Notes: a model not told the origin generated them from the letters alone. DNA of 46,047 nt from Bacillota bacterium (GCA_017443515.1 JAFRXM010000026.1:1-46047); one strand, 5' to 3'; positions 7,257 to 17,034 are shown, counted from the stretch's first letter. Numbers and translations: made by a program.

Positions 7257-8657
7257 TTACGATCTGATGATCTGGACGCCCTGGGGGGTGTCTTTGAGGG
7301 TGATGCCCCTTGCGGCGAGCTCGTCCCTGATGCGGTCGGCTGTTGCCCAGTCTTTGGCTTTTCTTGCGGCTGCGCGCTCGTCGATGAGCTTTTGCAGTTC
7401 TGCATCTATTTCCTCTTTCTTTTCCTGGCGTAAAAGCCCCAGCACGCCTGTAAGCTCGTCCAAAAGCTTGAAAGCTTCTGCGGCGAACGACTTGGTGGCG
7501 CCTGACGCGACGTCCCTGTTGATATCCGCGACAAGCTCGAATACCGCGCTTATCGCGTCGGCAGTGTTGAGGTCGTCGTCCATGCTGTCGATGAACTTCT
7601 GCTTGTGGGCTCCGTAAGCGGCGAGCTTTTCAGCCTCGGCTTCTGTCATGGCGCCTTCTGCTCCGTGCGACATGAGGTGCTTAAGCGTGGCCTTGCAGTT
7701 CTGCATGCGCTCAAGGCCTGCCTTTGCAGCTTCCATAAGGTCCCTGGAGAAGTTTATGGGACCTCTGTACTGTGCGGAGAGCAGGAAGTAGCGCAGGACT
7801 TCGCCGTCGTACTCCTTCAGGACGTCTCTGAGCAGGAAGAAGTTGCCTGCGGACTTGGACATCTTTTCGCCGTCTATGTTTATGAAACCGTTGTGCATCC
7901 AATAGCGGCTGAAGGTCTTTCCGGTAAGGCCCTCGGACTGCGCGATCTCGTTTTCGTGATGCGGGAACTGCAGATCCTCGCCGCCGGCGTGCAGGTCTAT
8001 GGTCTCGCCGAGGTACTTTTTGGACATTGCCGAGCACTCTATGTGCCATCCTGGCCTGCCCATGCCCCAGGGGCTCTCCCAGGCTATCTCATCCTCGGAC
8101 TTTCTGGCCTTCCAGAGCGCGAAATCAAGTGGGTCTTCCTTTATGTCGTTGACGTCCACGCGGGCGCCTGCCTCAAGATCGTCTATGTTCTTGCCGGACA
8201 GCTTGCCGTAACCGGGGAACTTGCGGGTGCGGTAGTAAACGTCGCCGTTGACCTCGTAGGCCATGCCCTTGTCTATGAGGCCCTGCACGAACTTTATGAT
8301 GTCCGGCATGGTCTGGGTGACGCGGGGATGCACGGTTGCGGGGGCGACGTTGAGCTGCTTTACGTCCTCGTAGTAAGCGGCGATGTACTTTTCGCCCACT
8401 TCAAGCGCGGATATGCCCTCTTCCCTGGCGCGGTTGATGATCTTGTCGTCAACGTCGGTGAAGTTCTGTACGTACTTTACCTTCTGTCCGCGGTACTCCA
8501 GGTATTTGCGCATTGTGTCGAAGACCACTATCGGCCTGGCGTTTCCTATGTGTATGTAGTTGTAGACCGTAGGGCCGCACACGTACATGGTGAGCTTTTT
8601 GGGATCCTGCGGCACGAGTTCTTCTTTTCTTCTGGTAAGTGTGTTGTAGACTCTCAT
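7257..8657 (-). CDS. cysS: Cysteinyl-tRNA synthetase
   Basis: A 466-residue class I aminoacyl-tRNA synthetase charging tRNA-Cys; the length is normal. HIGH motif in YNYIHIGNARP near residue 36 and KMSKSAGNF near 270. Zinc ligands for cysteine selection are visible: the Cys in MYVCGPTVY, HIECSAM, and the His pair in QFPHHENEIAQ. The C-terminal anticodon-binding helical region ends VQIIRS. It sits 20 bp after proS and 38 bp before mrnC in the same transcription direction. The gltX and cysE genes that accompany it in B. subtilis are not here. Confidence 0.97.
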   Translation of the reverse strand: MRVYNTLTRRKEELVPQDPKKLTMYVCGPTVYNYIHIGNARPIVVFDTMRKYLEYRGQKVKYVQNFTDVDDKIINRAREEGISALEVGEKYIAAYYEDVKQLNVAPATVHPRVTQTMPDIIKFVQGLIDKGMAYEVNGDVYYRTRKFPGYGKLSGKNIDDLEAGARVDVNDIKEDPLDFALWKARKSEDEIAWESPWGMGRPGWHIECSAMSKKYLGETIDLHAGGEDLQFPHHENEIAQSEGLTGKTFSRYWMHNGFINIDGEKMSKSAGNFFLLRDVLKEYDGEVLRYFLLSAQYRGPINFSRDLMEAAKAGLERMQNCKATLKHLMSHGAEGAMTEAEAEKLAAYGAHKQKFIDSMDDDLNTADAISAVFELVADINRDVASGATKSFAAEAFKLLDELTGVLGLLRQEKKEEIDAELQKLIDERAAARKAKDWATADRIRDELAARGITLKDTPQGVQIIRS

Positions 8658-8676
8658 ATCTGTCCTCCGAAAACGC

Positions 8677-10413
8677 TTACTTTTCGGCGTTTATCAGCTT
8701 AATGGCTTCTGCTGCCGCATCTTTAGCTGAAAGCTCGGCAACATCGCCTCCGCGGCGCAGCTTGTACTCGACTATTCCGTCCGCGGCTTTCTTTCCGACG
8801 GTGATCCTTACGGGAATTCCAAGAAGGTCCGCATCCTTGAACTTGACGCCCGGGCGCTCGTCGCGGTCGTCTATTATGACCTCGCAGCCAGCCTGCTCAA
8901 GGCTTTTTCCGAGCTCTTCGGCAAGGCTCATCTGGACCTCGTCCGCCGGCTTTATTACCGTGATGATGACATGGTATGGAGCCACGCTGACCGGCCAGAT
9001 TATGCCGTTATCGTCGTGGTGCTGCTCCACAACGGCTGCGAAGGTGCGCGTGACGCCTATGCCGTAGCAGCCCATGACGACCGGGTGCTCCTGCTGATTC
9101 TCGTCGTGGTAGGTAAGGTGCATGGGCACGGAGTACTTGGTTCCGAGCTTGAAGACCTGTCCGACCTCTATGCCCCTTGCGGACTTTACGGGAGCTCCGC
9201 ACACAGGACAGGGGTCCCCTGCCTGCAGCAGCTTGAGGTCTGTTACGATATCGGCCTTGTAGTCCCTGCCGTAGTTTACGTTGAGTATGTGGTGATCCTC
9301 TTCGCAGGCTCCTGCGCAGAGGTTTTTGGTGTTTACGAGCTCGGAGTCTACGACTATCTTGCAGTCGTGAAGGCCGACCGGGCCAGTGAAGCCGCCCACG
9401 CAGCCTGTCGCGGCGCCCATGGCGGATTCGTTTGCAAATATGACTGCGTACTCAGGAACGTTCAGGGCGTTGACGAGCTTGGTCATGTTGAGCTGGCGGT
9501 CCCCCCTGATGAAGCAGGCGACGTATTCGGGCTTTCCGCTCTCGTCCTCGGGCCTGTAGACCTCGAAAAGAAGAGCCTTCATGGTCTTGCTCTGCGGAAG
9601 CCCCAGGAAGTTTGCGACTTCTTCTATGGTCTTGGTGCCGGGTGTGTGGACCTTCTCCATCGGAAGCTCTGCTTCTGCGGGGGCCGCTTCGTCTTTGAAC
9701 GCGGCGCGCTCCGCGGTGGCTGCCATGGTGCAGTGCTCGCAGTAGATTATCTCTTCCTCGCCCACGTCGGAAAGAGCGCAGAACTCGTGGGAGTTGCTGC
9801 CGCCTATAGCTCCGGAATCCGCTTCCACGGGCCTGTAGGTAAGGCCGCAGCGGTCGAAGATCTTCTCGTAGGCGTGGTACATGTTCCAGTAGCTGACATC
9901 AAGACCAGCCTCGTCGCGGTCGAAGGAGTAGTCGTCCTTCATGATGAACTCGCGGCTGCGTATGAGCCCGAAGCGCGGGCGCGCCTCGTCCCTGTATTTA
10001 TGCTGTATCTGGTAGAGGTTGAGGGGCAGCTGCCTGTAGCTGGATACCTGCTGGCGCACGATGTCCGTGAACACTTCCTCGTGCGTGGGCCCGAGGCAGA
10101 ACTCCCTTTCGTTTCTGTCCTTAAGGCGCATCATCTCCGGGCCGTAGGCGTACCAGCGGCCAGATTCCTGCCACAGCTCTGCGGGCTGAAGCGCAGACAT
10201 GAGCACTTCCTGGGCGCCTGCTGCGTCCATCTCCTCGCGCACTATGTTTTCTATCTTTCTGAGCGTCCTGTATCCCAGCGGCATGAACGCGTAGACGCCG
10301 GATACCAGCTTTTTTATCATGCCTGCACGAAGGAGCAGGATGTGGCTTGGGATCTCGGCCTCGGAAGGCACTTCCCTTAAGGTGCTCAGAAACATTGTGG
10401 ATGCTTTTATCAT
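8677..10413 (-). CDS. proS: Prolyl-tRNA synthetase, bacterial type with editing domain
   Basis: A 578-residue class II synthetase. Motif 1 is in the YTFLPLG-like stretch YAFMPLGYRTLRKIENIVREEM, motif 2 in YRDEARPRFGLIRSREFIMKD, and motif 3 near GCYGIGVTRTFAAVVEQ. The insertion at about 225-385 is the YbaK-like INS editing domain that removes mischarged alanine (KTIEEVANFLGLPQSKTMKA). The anticodon-binding domain occupies the C-terminal 110 residues. This editing-domain architecture is the bacterial ProS form rather than the archaeal-like form. It is part of the housekeeping operon between ispDF and cysS. Confidence 0.97.
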   Translation of the reverse strand: MIKASTMFLSTLREVPSEAEIPSHILLLRAGMIKKLVSGVYAFMPLGYRTLRKIENIVREEMDAAGAQEVLMSALQPAELWQESGRWYAYGPEMMRLKDRNEREFCLGPTHEEVFTDIVRQQVSSYRQLPLNLYQIQHKYRDEARPRFGLIRSREFIMKDDYSFDRDEAGLDVSYWNMYHAYEKIFDRCGLTYRPVEADSGAIGGSNSHEFCALSDVGEEEIIYCEHCTMAATAERAAFKDEAAPAEAELPMEKVHTPGTKTIEEVANFLGLPQSKTMKALLFEVYRPEDESGKPEYVACFIRGDRQLNMTKLVNALNVPEYAVIFANESAMGAATGCVGGFTGPVGLHDCKIVVDSELVNTKNLCAGACEEDHHILNVNYGRDYKADIVTDLKLLQAGDPCPVCGAPVKSARGIEVGQVFKLGTKYSVPMHLTYHDENQQEHPVVMGCYGIGVTRTFAAVVEQHHDDNGIIWPVSVAPYHVIITVIKPADEVQMSLAEELGKSLEQAGCEVIIDDRDERPGVKFKDADLLGIPVRITVGKKAADGIVEYKLRRGGDVAELSAKDAAAEAIKLINAEK

Positions 10414-10438
10414 GGTATTTTATGTCCTTTCGGCTTGA

Positions 10439-11581
10439 TCACTTTATAGCTGCGGTGGCAAAGGTGCTTATGGCCTCGCCGCTTCCGGTTATTCCAAGGC
10501 CTTCTTCTGTTGTGGCCTTGATGCCTACGCTCCTTAAGGGTATGTCCAGAGCGTTTGCCGTGGCTGCCCGCATCTTTTCTATATACGGAGCTAGCTTAGG
10601 CCTCTGCGCGACAATTGTAGCATCTATATTGACTATAGTAAAGCCCGCATTTTCAAGCAGCTGCGCGGTCTTTGAAAGCAGCAGGCTTCCTGGCATTCCC
10701 TCCGTTTGGGGAGAGGTGTCCGGGAAATGGTATCCTATGTCCCGAAGGGCCGCAGCTCCAAGAAGCGCGTCCGCTATTGCGTGGGCGCAGACGTCCGCGT
10801 CAGAATGCCCCAGAAGACCCTTTTCGTATGGTATCTCCACGCAGCCGAGCATGAGCTTTCTGCCTGTTGCGAGCCTGTGGACATCGTATCCGTTGCCGCA
10901 GCGTATGTCCTTCATTGGAAGATCCTCCGGAGTGGTTATCTTGATGTTTGCGTAGCTGCCTTCGGTGATGGTGATCTCTGCCCCGATCCGCTCCGCAAGC
11001 GAAGCTTCATCCGTGCCGGTAAAACCATCCTCCGCGGCCTTCTTCAAGGCTTTTTGCAGCACTTCAGCCTTAAAGCCCTGGGGCGTCTGGACCTCGAACA
11101 GGCTGCCGCGGTCCAGTGTCTTTTCCGCGGTCCTGATGGTGCTTTTAGGCCTTACGCAGGGCACCGCCGCATCCGCGCCGGACTTTAAGGCATTTATTAC
11201 CCCGTTTATAACTTCCGGCGAAACGAATGGCCTTGCGCCGTCGTGCACCAGTATAAGTTCCGCCCTTCCGCAAAGCTCCGCCACGCCTTTTTCTACGGTC
11301 TGCTGCCTTGTTGCGCCGCCTTCGCGCACCAGGACCCTGGGGAAGACCCCTACTCCGCTGGTGCAGGCGTGCAGATGCTCCGCCAGTAGATCCTCGCAGT
11401 ACTTTCTGTCCCCCGGAGGGCACATCACGAGTATGTCCGCGATATCCTCAAGAGCACAAAAAACCCTGACGGTCCTTACAAGGACCGGAAGGTCTTCTAT
11501 AAGCAGGTATTGCTTTGGAACGCTGCCGCCCATCCGGCTCCCCGAACCCGCGGCAGCAATTATCACGGATATGTTCTGCAT
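10439..11581 (-). CDS. ispDF: Bifunctional IspD/IspF, MEP isoprenoid pathway
   Basis: A 380-residue fusion of two enzymes of the MEP pathway. Residues about 1-222 are IspD, 2-C-methyl-D-erythritol 4-phosphate cytidylyltransferase, with [18 protein letters not shown] at the N-terminus and [10 protein letters not shown]. Residues about 225-380 are IspF, 2-C-methyl-D-erythritol 2,4-cyclodiphosphate synthase, with [26 protein letters not shown] and the Zn-binding Asp/His residues in those segments, ending [12 protein letters not shown]. In B. subtilis the two are separate adjacent genes at this locus; here they are one polypeptide. The gene is 5 bp from the PIN-TRAM gene, so they are co-transcribed. 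Confidence 0.95.
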   Translation of the reverse strand: MQNISVIIAAAGSGSRMGGSVPKQYLLIEDLPVLVRTVRVFCALEDIADILVMCPPGDRKYCEDLLAEHLHACTSGVGVFPRVLVREGGATRQQTVEKGVAELCGRAELILVHDGARPFVSPEVINGVINALKSGADAAVPCVRPKSTIRTAEKTLDRGSLFEVQTPQGFKAEVLQKALKKAAEDGFTGTDEASLAERIGAEITITEGSYANIKITTPEDLPMKDIRCGNGYDVHRLATGRKLMLGCVEIPYEKGLLGHSDADVCAHAIADALLGAAALRDIGYHFPDTSPQTEGMPGSLLLSKTAQLLENAGFTIVNIDATIVAQRPKLAPYIEKMRAATANALDIPLRSVGIKATTEEGLGITGSGEAISTFATAAIK

Positions 11582-11585
11582 ATGG

Positions 11586-12683
11586 CTAATCGGGTTTCGC
11601 GAATATCATGCGGCCGGCCGAGGTCTGCAGCACGCTGGTTACTGTGGTGTTTACCGTCTGCCCTATCAGCTTCTTGCCGTTTTCCACAACTATCATAGTG
11701 CCGTCGTCCAGATAGGCTACGCCCTGGGAGCTTTCCTTGCCTTCCTTTACGAGGAAGACCTGGAGCTTTTCTCCGGGCAGCACCACGGGCTTTAATGTGT
11801 TGGCCAGTTCGTTGATGTTGAGCACGCCGACTCCCTGGATGGCCGCTACCTTGTTGAGGTTGAAATCGTTTGTGACCACCATGCCCTTCATGTTCTGGGC
11901 AAGCTTAAGAAGCTTTACGTCCACCTCGGGGATCTCCTCGAGCGACTTGTCGGAACCGGTATCGTAGATCTCTATGCCGTACTCGGTCTGGATCCTGTTG
12001 AGAATATCGAGGCCTCTTCTGCCGCGCTGGCGCTTTAAGGCATCCGAGGAATCCGCGATATGCCTCAGTTCCACCAGGACAAACGAAGGTATGACTATAT
12101 CTCCTTCGATAAAGCCTGTCTTGAGGATATCCACTATCCTCCCGTCTATGATGACACTGGTATCCAGTATCTTGGGCGCCGCTCCGCTGCGGCTCTTACT
12201 TTTGCGTTTTGCTGTCTGCTGCTCCTTGGAAGCGGGAAGTATGCCCTTAAAACTGGGCGCGACCTTTCTTGCGAGAGTTACTCCAAGGAATGCAAATAGA
12301 AGGTAAAGCAGTACGGTCAGCACAACGTTCAGATTGAGCGTCTGGAGCACCTTTATCCCATTAATAATCGGCGAGATAAGGTAGGCGATCAACAGCCCCG
12401 CTATGAGACCTGCAACTACAGTGAGAAGTTCTTCCGCAGTGAGCTTTTCAGCGAGCTCTGTAGCTACGGAATTTGCAACTTTTTCCCCTCTTTTCGTGAG
12501 TGCCGAAAAAACATTGAAGAAAATAAGTCCGAATATTCCCGTGGACACCAGCACTATCAGCGTGGATTCGGTCTGCTGAAGACCCGAAAGAACGCTCCAG
12601 TGCTCCACCAGGTAGGTTGACACTCCGAAACCAAACAGCATTCCGCAAACAGTAAGCACGATGCGGAATACTTTTCTAAGCAT
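11586..12683 (-). CDS. Membrane PIN-TRAM domain protein (YacL family)
   Basis: A 365-residue integral membrane protein. Four hydrophobic segments lie in the first ~145 residues, then a basic linker rich in Lys/Ser, then a PIN nuclease-like domain at about 168-290 and a C-terminal TRAM domain at about 300-358. The PIN acidic residues are visible in [26 protein letters not shown] and [16 protein letters not shown] implies RNA binding, so a membrane-tethered RNase or RNA-binding regulator is likely; no substrate is established. YacL is the usual neighbour of ispD in Firmicutes, which supports the assignment. RBS AAGGAG lies close upstream of ATG 12683. Confidence 0.9.
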   Translation of the reverse strand: MLRKVFRIVLTVCGMLFGFGVSTYLVEHWSVLSGLQQTESTLIVLVSTGIFGLIFFNVFSALTKRGEKVANSVATELAEKLTAEELLTVVAGLIAGLLIAYLISPIINGIKVLQTLNLNVVLTVLLYLLFAFLGVTLARKVAPSFKGILPASKEQQTAKRKSKSRSGAAPKILDTSVIIDGRIVDILKTGFIEGDIVIPSFVLVELRHIADSSDALKRQRGRRGLDILNRIQTEYGIEIYDTGSDKSLEEIPEVDVKLLKLAQNMKGMVVTNDFNLNKVAAIQGVGVLNINELANTLKPVVLPGEKLQVFLVKEGKESSQGVAYLDDGTMIVVENGKKLIGQTVNTTVTSVLQTSAGRMIFAKPD

Positions 12684-12740
12684 TGCATTCTCCTTTTAAG
12701 TATTCAGTTGTTATATTAAATGACGCAGGCCTTTCTTAAA

Positions 12741-13214
12741 TCAGATGGCCTGATCTATCATGTCGAGCGCTGCCTGTTCCTCTATTCCAAGGACCATCAT
12801 CATCTCCGACGACAGTATCTGCCTGGCATTGTTTAGCAGCTTCTTTTCCCCTGTAGACAGCTTCTTTACGCGGTCCACCCTGGTCAGGTTCCTTATGACC
12901 TCCGCTACCCTGCAGAGATCTCCGGTCTTGAGTTTGTCCATGTTCTCGCGGTTGCGGCGGTTCCAGTTCTCGTCCATAGGCGTGGACTCTGCCCTGAGCT
13001 CTTTATATACGGCATCAAGATCCGGGGAACCGACTATGCTTCTTAGTCCAACGGCTTCCGCACCCTTTACAGGCACCATGACCTGCATGTTTCCGTGCTT
13101 TATTCTGACGATATAATAAGACCTTGTTTCACCCAAGATCTGCTTTTCCTCTATGCTCTCAACCATTCCGGCTCCGTGCATAGGATATACGACTTTATCG
13201 CCAATACTGAACAT
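12741..13214 (-). CDS. carD: CarD-family transcription regulator
   Basis: A 157-residue CarD/CdnL-type protein that binds the RNA polymerase beta subunit and stabilises open complexes, often at rRNA promoters. The N-terminal RNA-polymerase-interacting domain (about 1-60) starts FSIGDKVVYPMHGAGMVE and contains YYIVRIKHGNMQVMVPV. The C-terminal helical DNA-binding domain (about 70-157) has NRRNRENMDKLKTGDLCRVA and LLNNARQILSSEMM. It has its own strong promoter and probably leads the long carD-to-sigH transcription unit. Confidence 0.93.
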   Translation of the reverse strand: MFSIGDKVVYPMHGAGMVESIEEKQILGETRSYYIVRIKHGNMQVMVPVKGAEAVGLRSIVGSPDLDAVYKELRAESTPMDENWNRRNRENMDKLKTGDLCRVAEVIRNLTRVDRVKKLSTGEKKLLNNARQILSSEMMMVLGIEEQAALDMIDQAI

Positions 13215-13234
13215 TATACAAGACCTCCGTAGCT

Positions 13235-13263
13235 ATTATAACACGAAAGGCTCGGGAGGTCAA
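13235..13263 (-). promoter_or_regulatory. Sigma-A promoter of carD
   Basis: On the minus strand TTGACC (13263-13258) and TATAAT (13240-13235) have a 17-bp spacer; the -10 is perfect. The ribosome binding site GGAGGTC lies at 13228-13222. A GACCTCC copy overlapping the -35 forms an inverted repeat with that site; this might be an operator, or coincidence. Confidence 0.85.
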
Positions 13264-13274
13264 TTAAAAGTAAA

Positions 13275-13320
13275 TGCTAATAATATCATCGACTTAATGA
13301 CATGTCAACAATTGTTAGCA
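13275..13320 (-). terminator. Weak hairpin after the histidine kinase gene
   Basis: TGCTAATAAT at 13275-13284 and ATTGTTAGCA at 13311-13320 pair over 10 positions with one mismatch in the minus-strand RNA, around a 26-nt loop, followed by ATTTACTTTTAATT. Overlapping short palindromes (CAACAATTGTTA) make the structure ambiguous. It may end the two-component operon. Confidence 0.3.
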
Positions 13321-13325
13321 TAATG

Positions 13326-14798
13326 TCATATGTTTTTTACGGGCATCGAGAACCAGAAGCGGCTGCCCTCTCCGGGCTTGCTCTCAACACCGTATGTGGC
13401 GCCGTGTTTTTCAAGTATCTCGGAGGCTATGGAAAGGCCAAGACCTGTGCCCTGGGAGCTTCTTACGCCCTGCTTGCTGGCCTTCTGGTAGCGGTTCCAG
13501 ATCTTCGCCTGGTCGGCTTCGTCTATGCCTATGCCTTTGTCGCATACCGAGCAGATCACACTGCCTCCGCTCTTTTCGAAGCCCAGGCTGACTTCCTTCA
13601 CGTCGCGGCTGTAGCGTATCGCGTTGGAGATGAGGTTGGACATCACCTGCTGGATCTTTCGCCTGTCGCCGTGGACTGTTATCTTTTCCGCCGCCGGACT
13701 AAAGCTCAGCTTAAAGCCCTCCTGCTCCATGACCATGTAGGTCGAGAACACGCTCTCGCCTGCCTCCTGAATATCGAAATCCTCCATCTCCATCTCCACG
13801 ACGCCTGCCTGCATCTTGGAGAGCGTGAGTATATCGCCGACCAGGTCGTCGAGCCTGTCGGCCTCCTGTATGATGACGCCAAGGTGCTCGTCCCTCTTTT
13901 CGGGTATGTCCCCGGAAAGGTCCCTTATCATCTCGGCGTAGGATTTTATCATGGTAAGAGGCGTGCGCAGGTCATGCGAGACGTTGGCTATGAGGTCTTT
14001 TTGCAGCGCGTCCGAAGCCTTAAGATCGACCGCAGTCTGATTGAGCGTAGCGGCAAGGTCTTTAAGCTCCTTGTAATCTCCGCCCTCGAAATGCACGTCG
14101 TAGTTGCCCTTCGCAAGCTCGCGGGCCTGTATCTCCATGTTGGAGATGGGTGTTGCGAGCCGTTTGGAGGTGAACCTCGCCACGAAAATGCCTATTATAA
14201 GCGCCACGCCCGTAACTATCAGAAGCTGCGAGCGAAGTATGCCCACGGCAGGCCCAAGAGGCGTCAGTGTCGCTATAGCAAAGACGTACACAGGGTTGTT
14301 GGATTCGCTCTGCACGTGCTTGGCGTATACGTAGGTCTTGTCGCCCATACGGGAGTTGGTGGAAAAGCTTATATACCCCTTTTCGCTGCTTTTCAGCATG
14401 TTCCTGGCCTGGTGAAGCAGGTCTCGGGTGTTGTCCATCATGGGGAAACGCCCCATCTTGCTGGATTCGGTCGAAGAGATGCCGTAGCTTCCGTCCGGGG
14501 ACTCTATGCGTATGAAAAGGTCGTTGTCCGCGGACTGCTGGCCCAGGAATTCCACGAATTCCTGCATGGAGATGCTGTCGGTCTTGGACGCGTAAAACGA
14601 CGCTACGGAATTCACCGCCTTGGAGCAGCGGCGGCTCATGGCCAGCTCGTAGTACTTGTCCAGGAAGACGGACTGGAATATCCAAAGGATAGCCATCAAG
14701 ATGACCGCAAAAAGGATAAAGGACGCTGTCAGCCTGTAGCGAAGGTCCTTTACCTGGCGCGTGTTCTTTTCTTTTTTTTCTGCGGCCTCAGTCTTCAA
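13326..14798 (-). CDS. Sensor histidine kinase
   Basis: A 490-residue membrane sensor kinase. Membrane segment 1 is at about 26-46, an extracellular sensor region at about 47-180, and membrane segment 2 at about 186-208, followed by HAMP. The HisKA domain has the phospho-acceptor His near 275 in ANVSHDLRTPLTMIKSYAEM. The HATPase domain has the N box NLISNAIRYS, G1 DKGIGID and G2 GTGLGLSIA. The start is TTG at 14798 overlapping the response regulator stop by 11 bp, so the two are translationally coupled. It sits between radA and carD, where many Firmicutes carry disA. The signal is unknown; the overall form resembles WalK/PhoR-like kinases. Confidence 0.93.
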   Translation of the reverse strand: MKTEAAEKKEKNTRQVKDLRYRLTASFILFAVILMAILWIFQSVFLDKYYELAMSRRCSKAVNSVASFYASKTDSISMQEFVEFLGQQSADNDLFIRIESPDGSYGISSTESSKMGRFPMMDNTRDLLHQARNMLKSSEKGYISFSTNSRMGDKTYVYAKHVQSESNNPVYVFAIATLTPLGPAVGILRSQLLIVTGVALIIGIFVARFTSKRLATPISNMEIQARELAKGNYDVHFEGGDYKELKDLAATLNQTAVDLKASDALQKDLIANVSHDLRTPLTMIKSYAEMIRDLSGDIPEKRDEHLGVIIQEADRLDDLVGDILTLSKMQAGVVEMEMEDFDIQEAGESVFSTYMVMEQEGFKLSFSPAAEKITVHGDRRKIQQVMSNLISNAIRYSRDVKEVSLGFEKSGGSVICSVCDKGIGIDEADQAKIWNRYQKASKQGVRSSQGTGLGLSIASEILEKHGATYGVESKPGEGSRFWFSMPVKNI

Positions 14799-15462
14799 AC
14801 TTGTATCCTATGCCTCTTACGGTAGTTATCTTGTCCCTGTACGCGCCAAGGCGGCTGCGCAGGTTCTTTATGTGGGTGTCTATGGTGCGGTCGTCGCCGA
14901 AGAAATCGTAGCCCCAGATGTCCTGAAGCATCCTGTCGCGCGAGAGCGCAATGTTCCTGTTCTGCATCAGGTAGGCCAGGATCTCGTATTCTTTAAGGGT
15001 GCAGTCCACCTTTTCGCCGTCCACGGTGACGGTCCTGGAATCCATGTTCACCTCAAGACCGCCGGACTTTAGAACCGGCTGCCTTACCGGCTCGGACTCG
15101 CGCTTCTTCCTGGCCAGCACCGCTGCAACGCGGGCCATAAGCTCCTTGGGGCTGAAGGGCTTTACCACATAATCATCTATGCCCAGTTCGAAGCCGAAGA
15201 GCTTGTCGTACTCCTCTCCGCGGGCCGAAAGCATGATTATGGGGACGTCCTTTTCCTTGCGTATCTCCTTGCAGGCGGAAAAACCGTCGAGCCTCGGCAT
15301 CATGATGTCCATGATTATAAGGTCGTAGTCGTTGTTGAGACACTTTCCGACAGCCTGCATGCCGTCTTCAGCCTCGTCGGTCTCGTATTTATTGAACTGG
15401 GCGTATTCGCGAATGACCTCGCGTATCTTTGCCTCGTCGTCTACAATGAGTATTTTAGCCAT
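14788..15462 (-). CDS. OmpR/PhoB-family response regulator
   Basis: A 224-residue two-component regulator paired with the overlapping histidine kinase. The receiver domain (1-118) has the acidic pocket DDE at 8-10, phospho-acceptor Asp52 in IIMDIMMPRLDG, the conserved Ser in MLSARGEEYDK and Lys in DYVVKPF. The winged-helix DNA-binding domain (about 130-222) has LKEYEILAYLMQN, SRDRMLQDIWGYDF and RTIDTHIKNLRSRLG, ending in a typical GIGYKFED. It probably controls transcription of membrane or envelope genes, but no target is evident. Confidence 0.95.
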   Translation of the reverse strand: MAKILIVDDEAKIREVIREYAQFNKYETDEAEDGMQAVGKCLNNDYDLIIMDIMMPRLDGFSACKEIRKEKDVPIIMLSARGEEYDKLFGFELGIDDYVVKPFSPKELMARVAAVLARKKRESEPVRQPVLKSGGLEVNMDSRTVTVDGEKVDCTLKEYEILAYLMQNRNIALSRDRMLQDIWGYDFFGDDRTIDTHIKNLRSRLGAYRDKITTVRGIGYKFED

Positions 15463-15501
15463 GTCTGCACCTCCTGGTGTACGGTCGTAATACTTATATT
15501 G

Positions 15502-16917
15502 TTATTTTAGCTGCTGTTTTTGTGAAATCTGTGAAGCTGCTGTGATAGCTTCCAAAAGCGTGCGCACTCCCACCAGCTTTATTCCGTCCGGGCGGGAAGG
15601 CAGCTTTTCGAGGCTCCTTGAGGGAAGCAGCACAGTCTTAAAGCCGAGCCTTGCGGCTTCCTTTACAAGTTTTTCAGCGGACTGCACCGGGCGAAGATCT
15701 CCTGTAAGACCTATCTCGCCTATCGCCAGCATGCCCGCGGGAAGCTTTACGCCTTTCTCATCGGACCATATCGCAAGCGCCGCGGCCAGATCCGTGCTGG
15801 TGCCTTCGGGATGCAGGCCTCCCACAACGTTTACGTATATGTCGCGGTTTATGAGGGTCATGTGAGCCTTGCGCTCAAGGACCGCTATTATCATGCCCAG
15901 GCGCTGGCTGTCTATTCCTATGGCTGTGCGCCTTGCAAAACCGACGCTTGTCGGCGCCGTAAGCGCCTGTATCTCAAGGAGAAGCGGCCTCGTGCCTTCG
16001 TAGACGGCGGTAGCAACGGATCCTTCGGATTCATCCGAAAGGCCTTCCAGAAAGCTCTGCGAGAGGTTCTCTATCTCCACCAGGCCTTCTTCTCGCATCT
16101 CGAAAGCGCCGATCTCGGAAGTGGTGCCGAAGCGGTTCTTTACAGCGCGCAGTATGCGAAGATCCTGGCTCCTTTCCCCGTTGAACGACAGCACAGCGTC
16201 CACCATGTGTTCCACTATCCTGGGGCCAGCAAGCTCGCCGCTCTTGGTGACGTGCGCAACTATGAACACCGGGATGTTCATGCCTTTTCCGATATTCATC
16301 AGGAGGTTCCCGCAGGCGCGCACCTGGGACACACTGCCCGGGGCGGACTCGATATCGTCCGTGTACATGGTCTGTATTGAATCTATGATGAGGAAGACCG
16401 GCTGCACTTCCTGAACGGCAGCCATGACTTCGTCCATGTTGGTCTGCGACAAAAGGAAGAGGCTGGAAAGATCCCCGCGGCAGACCCTGTCGGCGCGCAT
16501 CTTGATCTGCTCTTCGGATTCCTCGCCGGAAACGTAGAGCACCTTTCCGTATCTTTGCGCTATAGCAGACGCGGCCTGGATTATTATCGTGGACTTTCCT
16601 ATGCCGGGCTCTCCGGACACGAGGGTGAGCGACCCCTGCACGAGGCCTCCGCCCAGGACCCTGTTCAGTTCGGCTATTCCGGTGTCCAGGCGGCCCTTCT
16701 GGCCGGACTTCACCTGATCTATAGACACGGGGCGGCTCTTGTGCCCTGCAGACGAGCTGCTGGTGCGCCTTCTGGCGTCGCCCTCCTGGGATTCCACCAC
16801 CTTTTCCTCCACGAAGGAGTTCCACGCGCCGCAGACGCTGCACTGCCCGAGCCACTTTGCGCTCTCGTAGCCGCAGTTCTGGCACACGAACACAGTTTTA
16901 TTCTTCTTGCTTGCCAT
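15502..16917 (-). CDS. radA: DNA repair protein RadA (Sms)
   Basis: A 471-residue RecA-like ATPase that promotes branch migration in recombinational repair. The N-terminal C4 zinc finger is in VCQNCGYESAKWLGQCSVCG; Walker A is SGEPGIGKST near residue 100; the RadA-specific KNRFGTT motif is near 260; the C-terminal Lon-protease-like domain includes GGLHPEGTSTDLAAALA. I start it at ATG 16917, preceded by GGAAAGGA, rather than the in-frame TTG at 16935. It has its own promoter. Its usual downstream neighbour disA is replaced here by a two-component system. Confidence 0.96.
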   Translation of the reverse strand: MASKKNKTVFVCQNCGYESAKWLGQCSVCGAWNSFVEEKVVESQEGDARRRTSSSSAGHKSRPVSIDQVKSGQKGRLDTGIAELNRVLGGGLVQGSLTLVSGEPGIGKSTIIIQAASAIAQRYGKVLYVSGEESEEQIKMRADRVCRGDLSSLFLLSQTNMDEVMAAVQEVQPVFLIIDSIQTMYTDDIESAPGSVSQVRACGNLLMNIGKGMNIPVFIVAHVTKSGELAGPRIVEHMVDAVLSFNGERSQDLRILRAVKNRFGTTSEIGAFEMREEGLVEIENLSQSFLEGLSDESEGSVATAVYEGTRPLLLEIQALTAPTSVGFARRTAIGIDSQRLGMIIAVLERKAHMTLINRDIYVNVVGGLHPEGTSTDLAAALAIWSDEKGVKLPAGMLAIGEIGLTGDLRPVQSAEKLVKEAARLGFKTVLLPSRSLEKLPSRPDGIKLVGVRTLLEAITAASQISQKQQLK

Positions 16918-16947
16918 AAATTTTCCTTTCCGCAACCCCCTGCCAAT

Positions 16948-16976
16948 ATTTTATTTCAAAAAGCGCTTTTTATCAA
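16948..16976 (-). promoter_or_regulatory. Sigma-A promoter of radA
   Basis: On the minus strand TTGATA (16976-16971) and TAAAAT (16953-16948) have a 17-bp spacer. The predicted start of transcription is about 24 nt before the radA ATG. Confidence 0.7.
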
Positions 16977-16999
16977 TAAAAAGCTTGCCGCAGGATGCC

Positions 17000-17034
17000 G
17001 AAAAACAAAAGACCCGCACGTGAATGTGCGGGTC
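17000..17034 (-). terminator. Intrinsic terminator of the EF-G-like gene
   Basis: A perfect 9-bp GC-rich stem (GACCCGCAC at 17011-17019, GTGCGGGTC at 17026-17034) is followed on the minus strand by TTTTGTTTTTC. It lies 31 bp after the stop codon at 17065. Confidence 0.88.
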
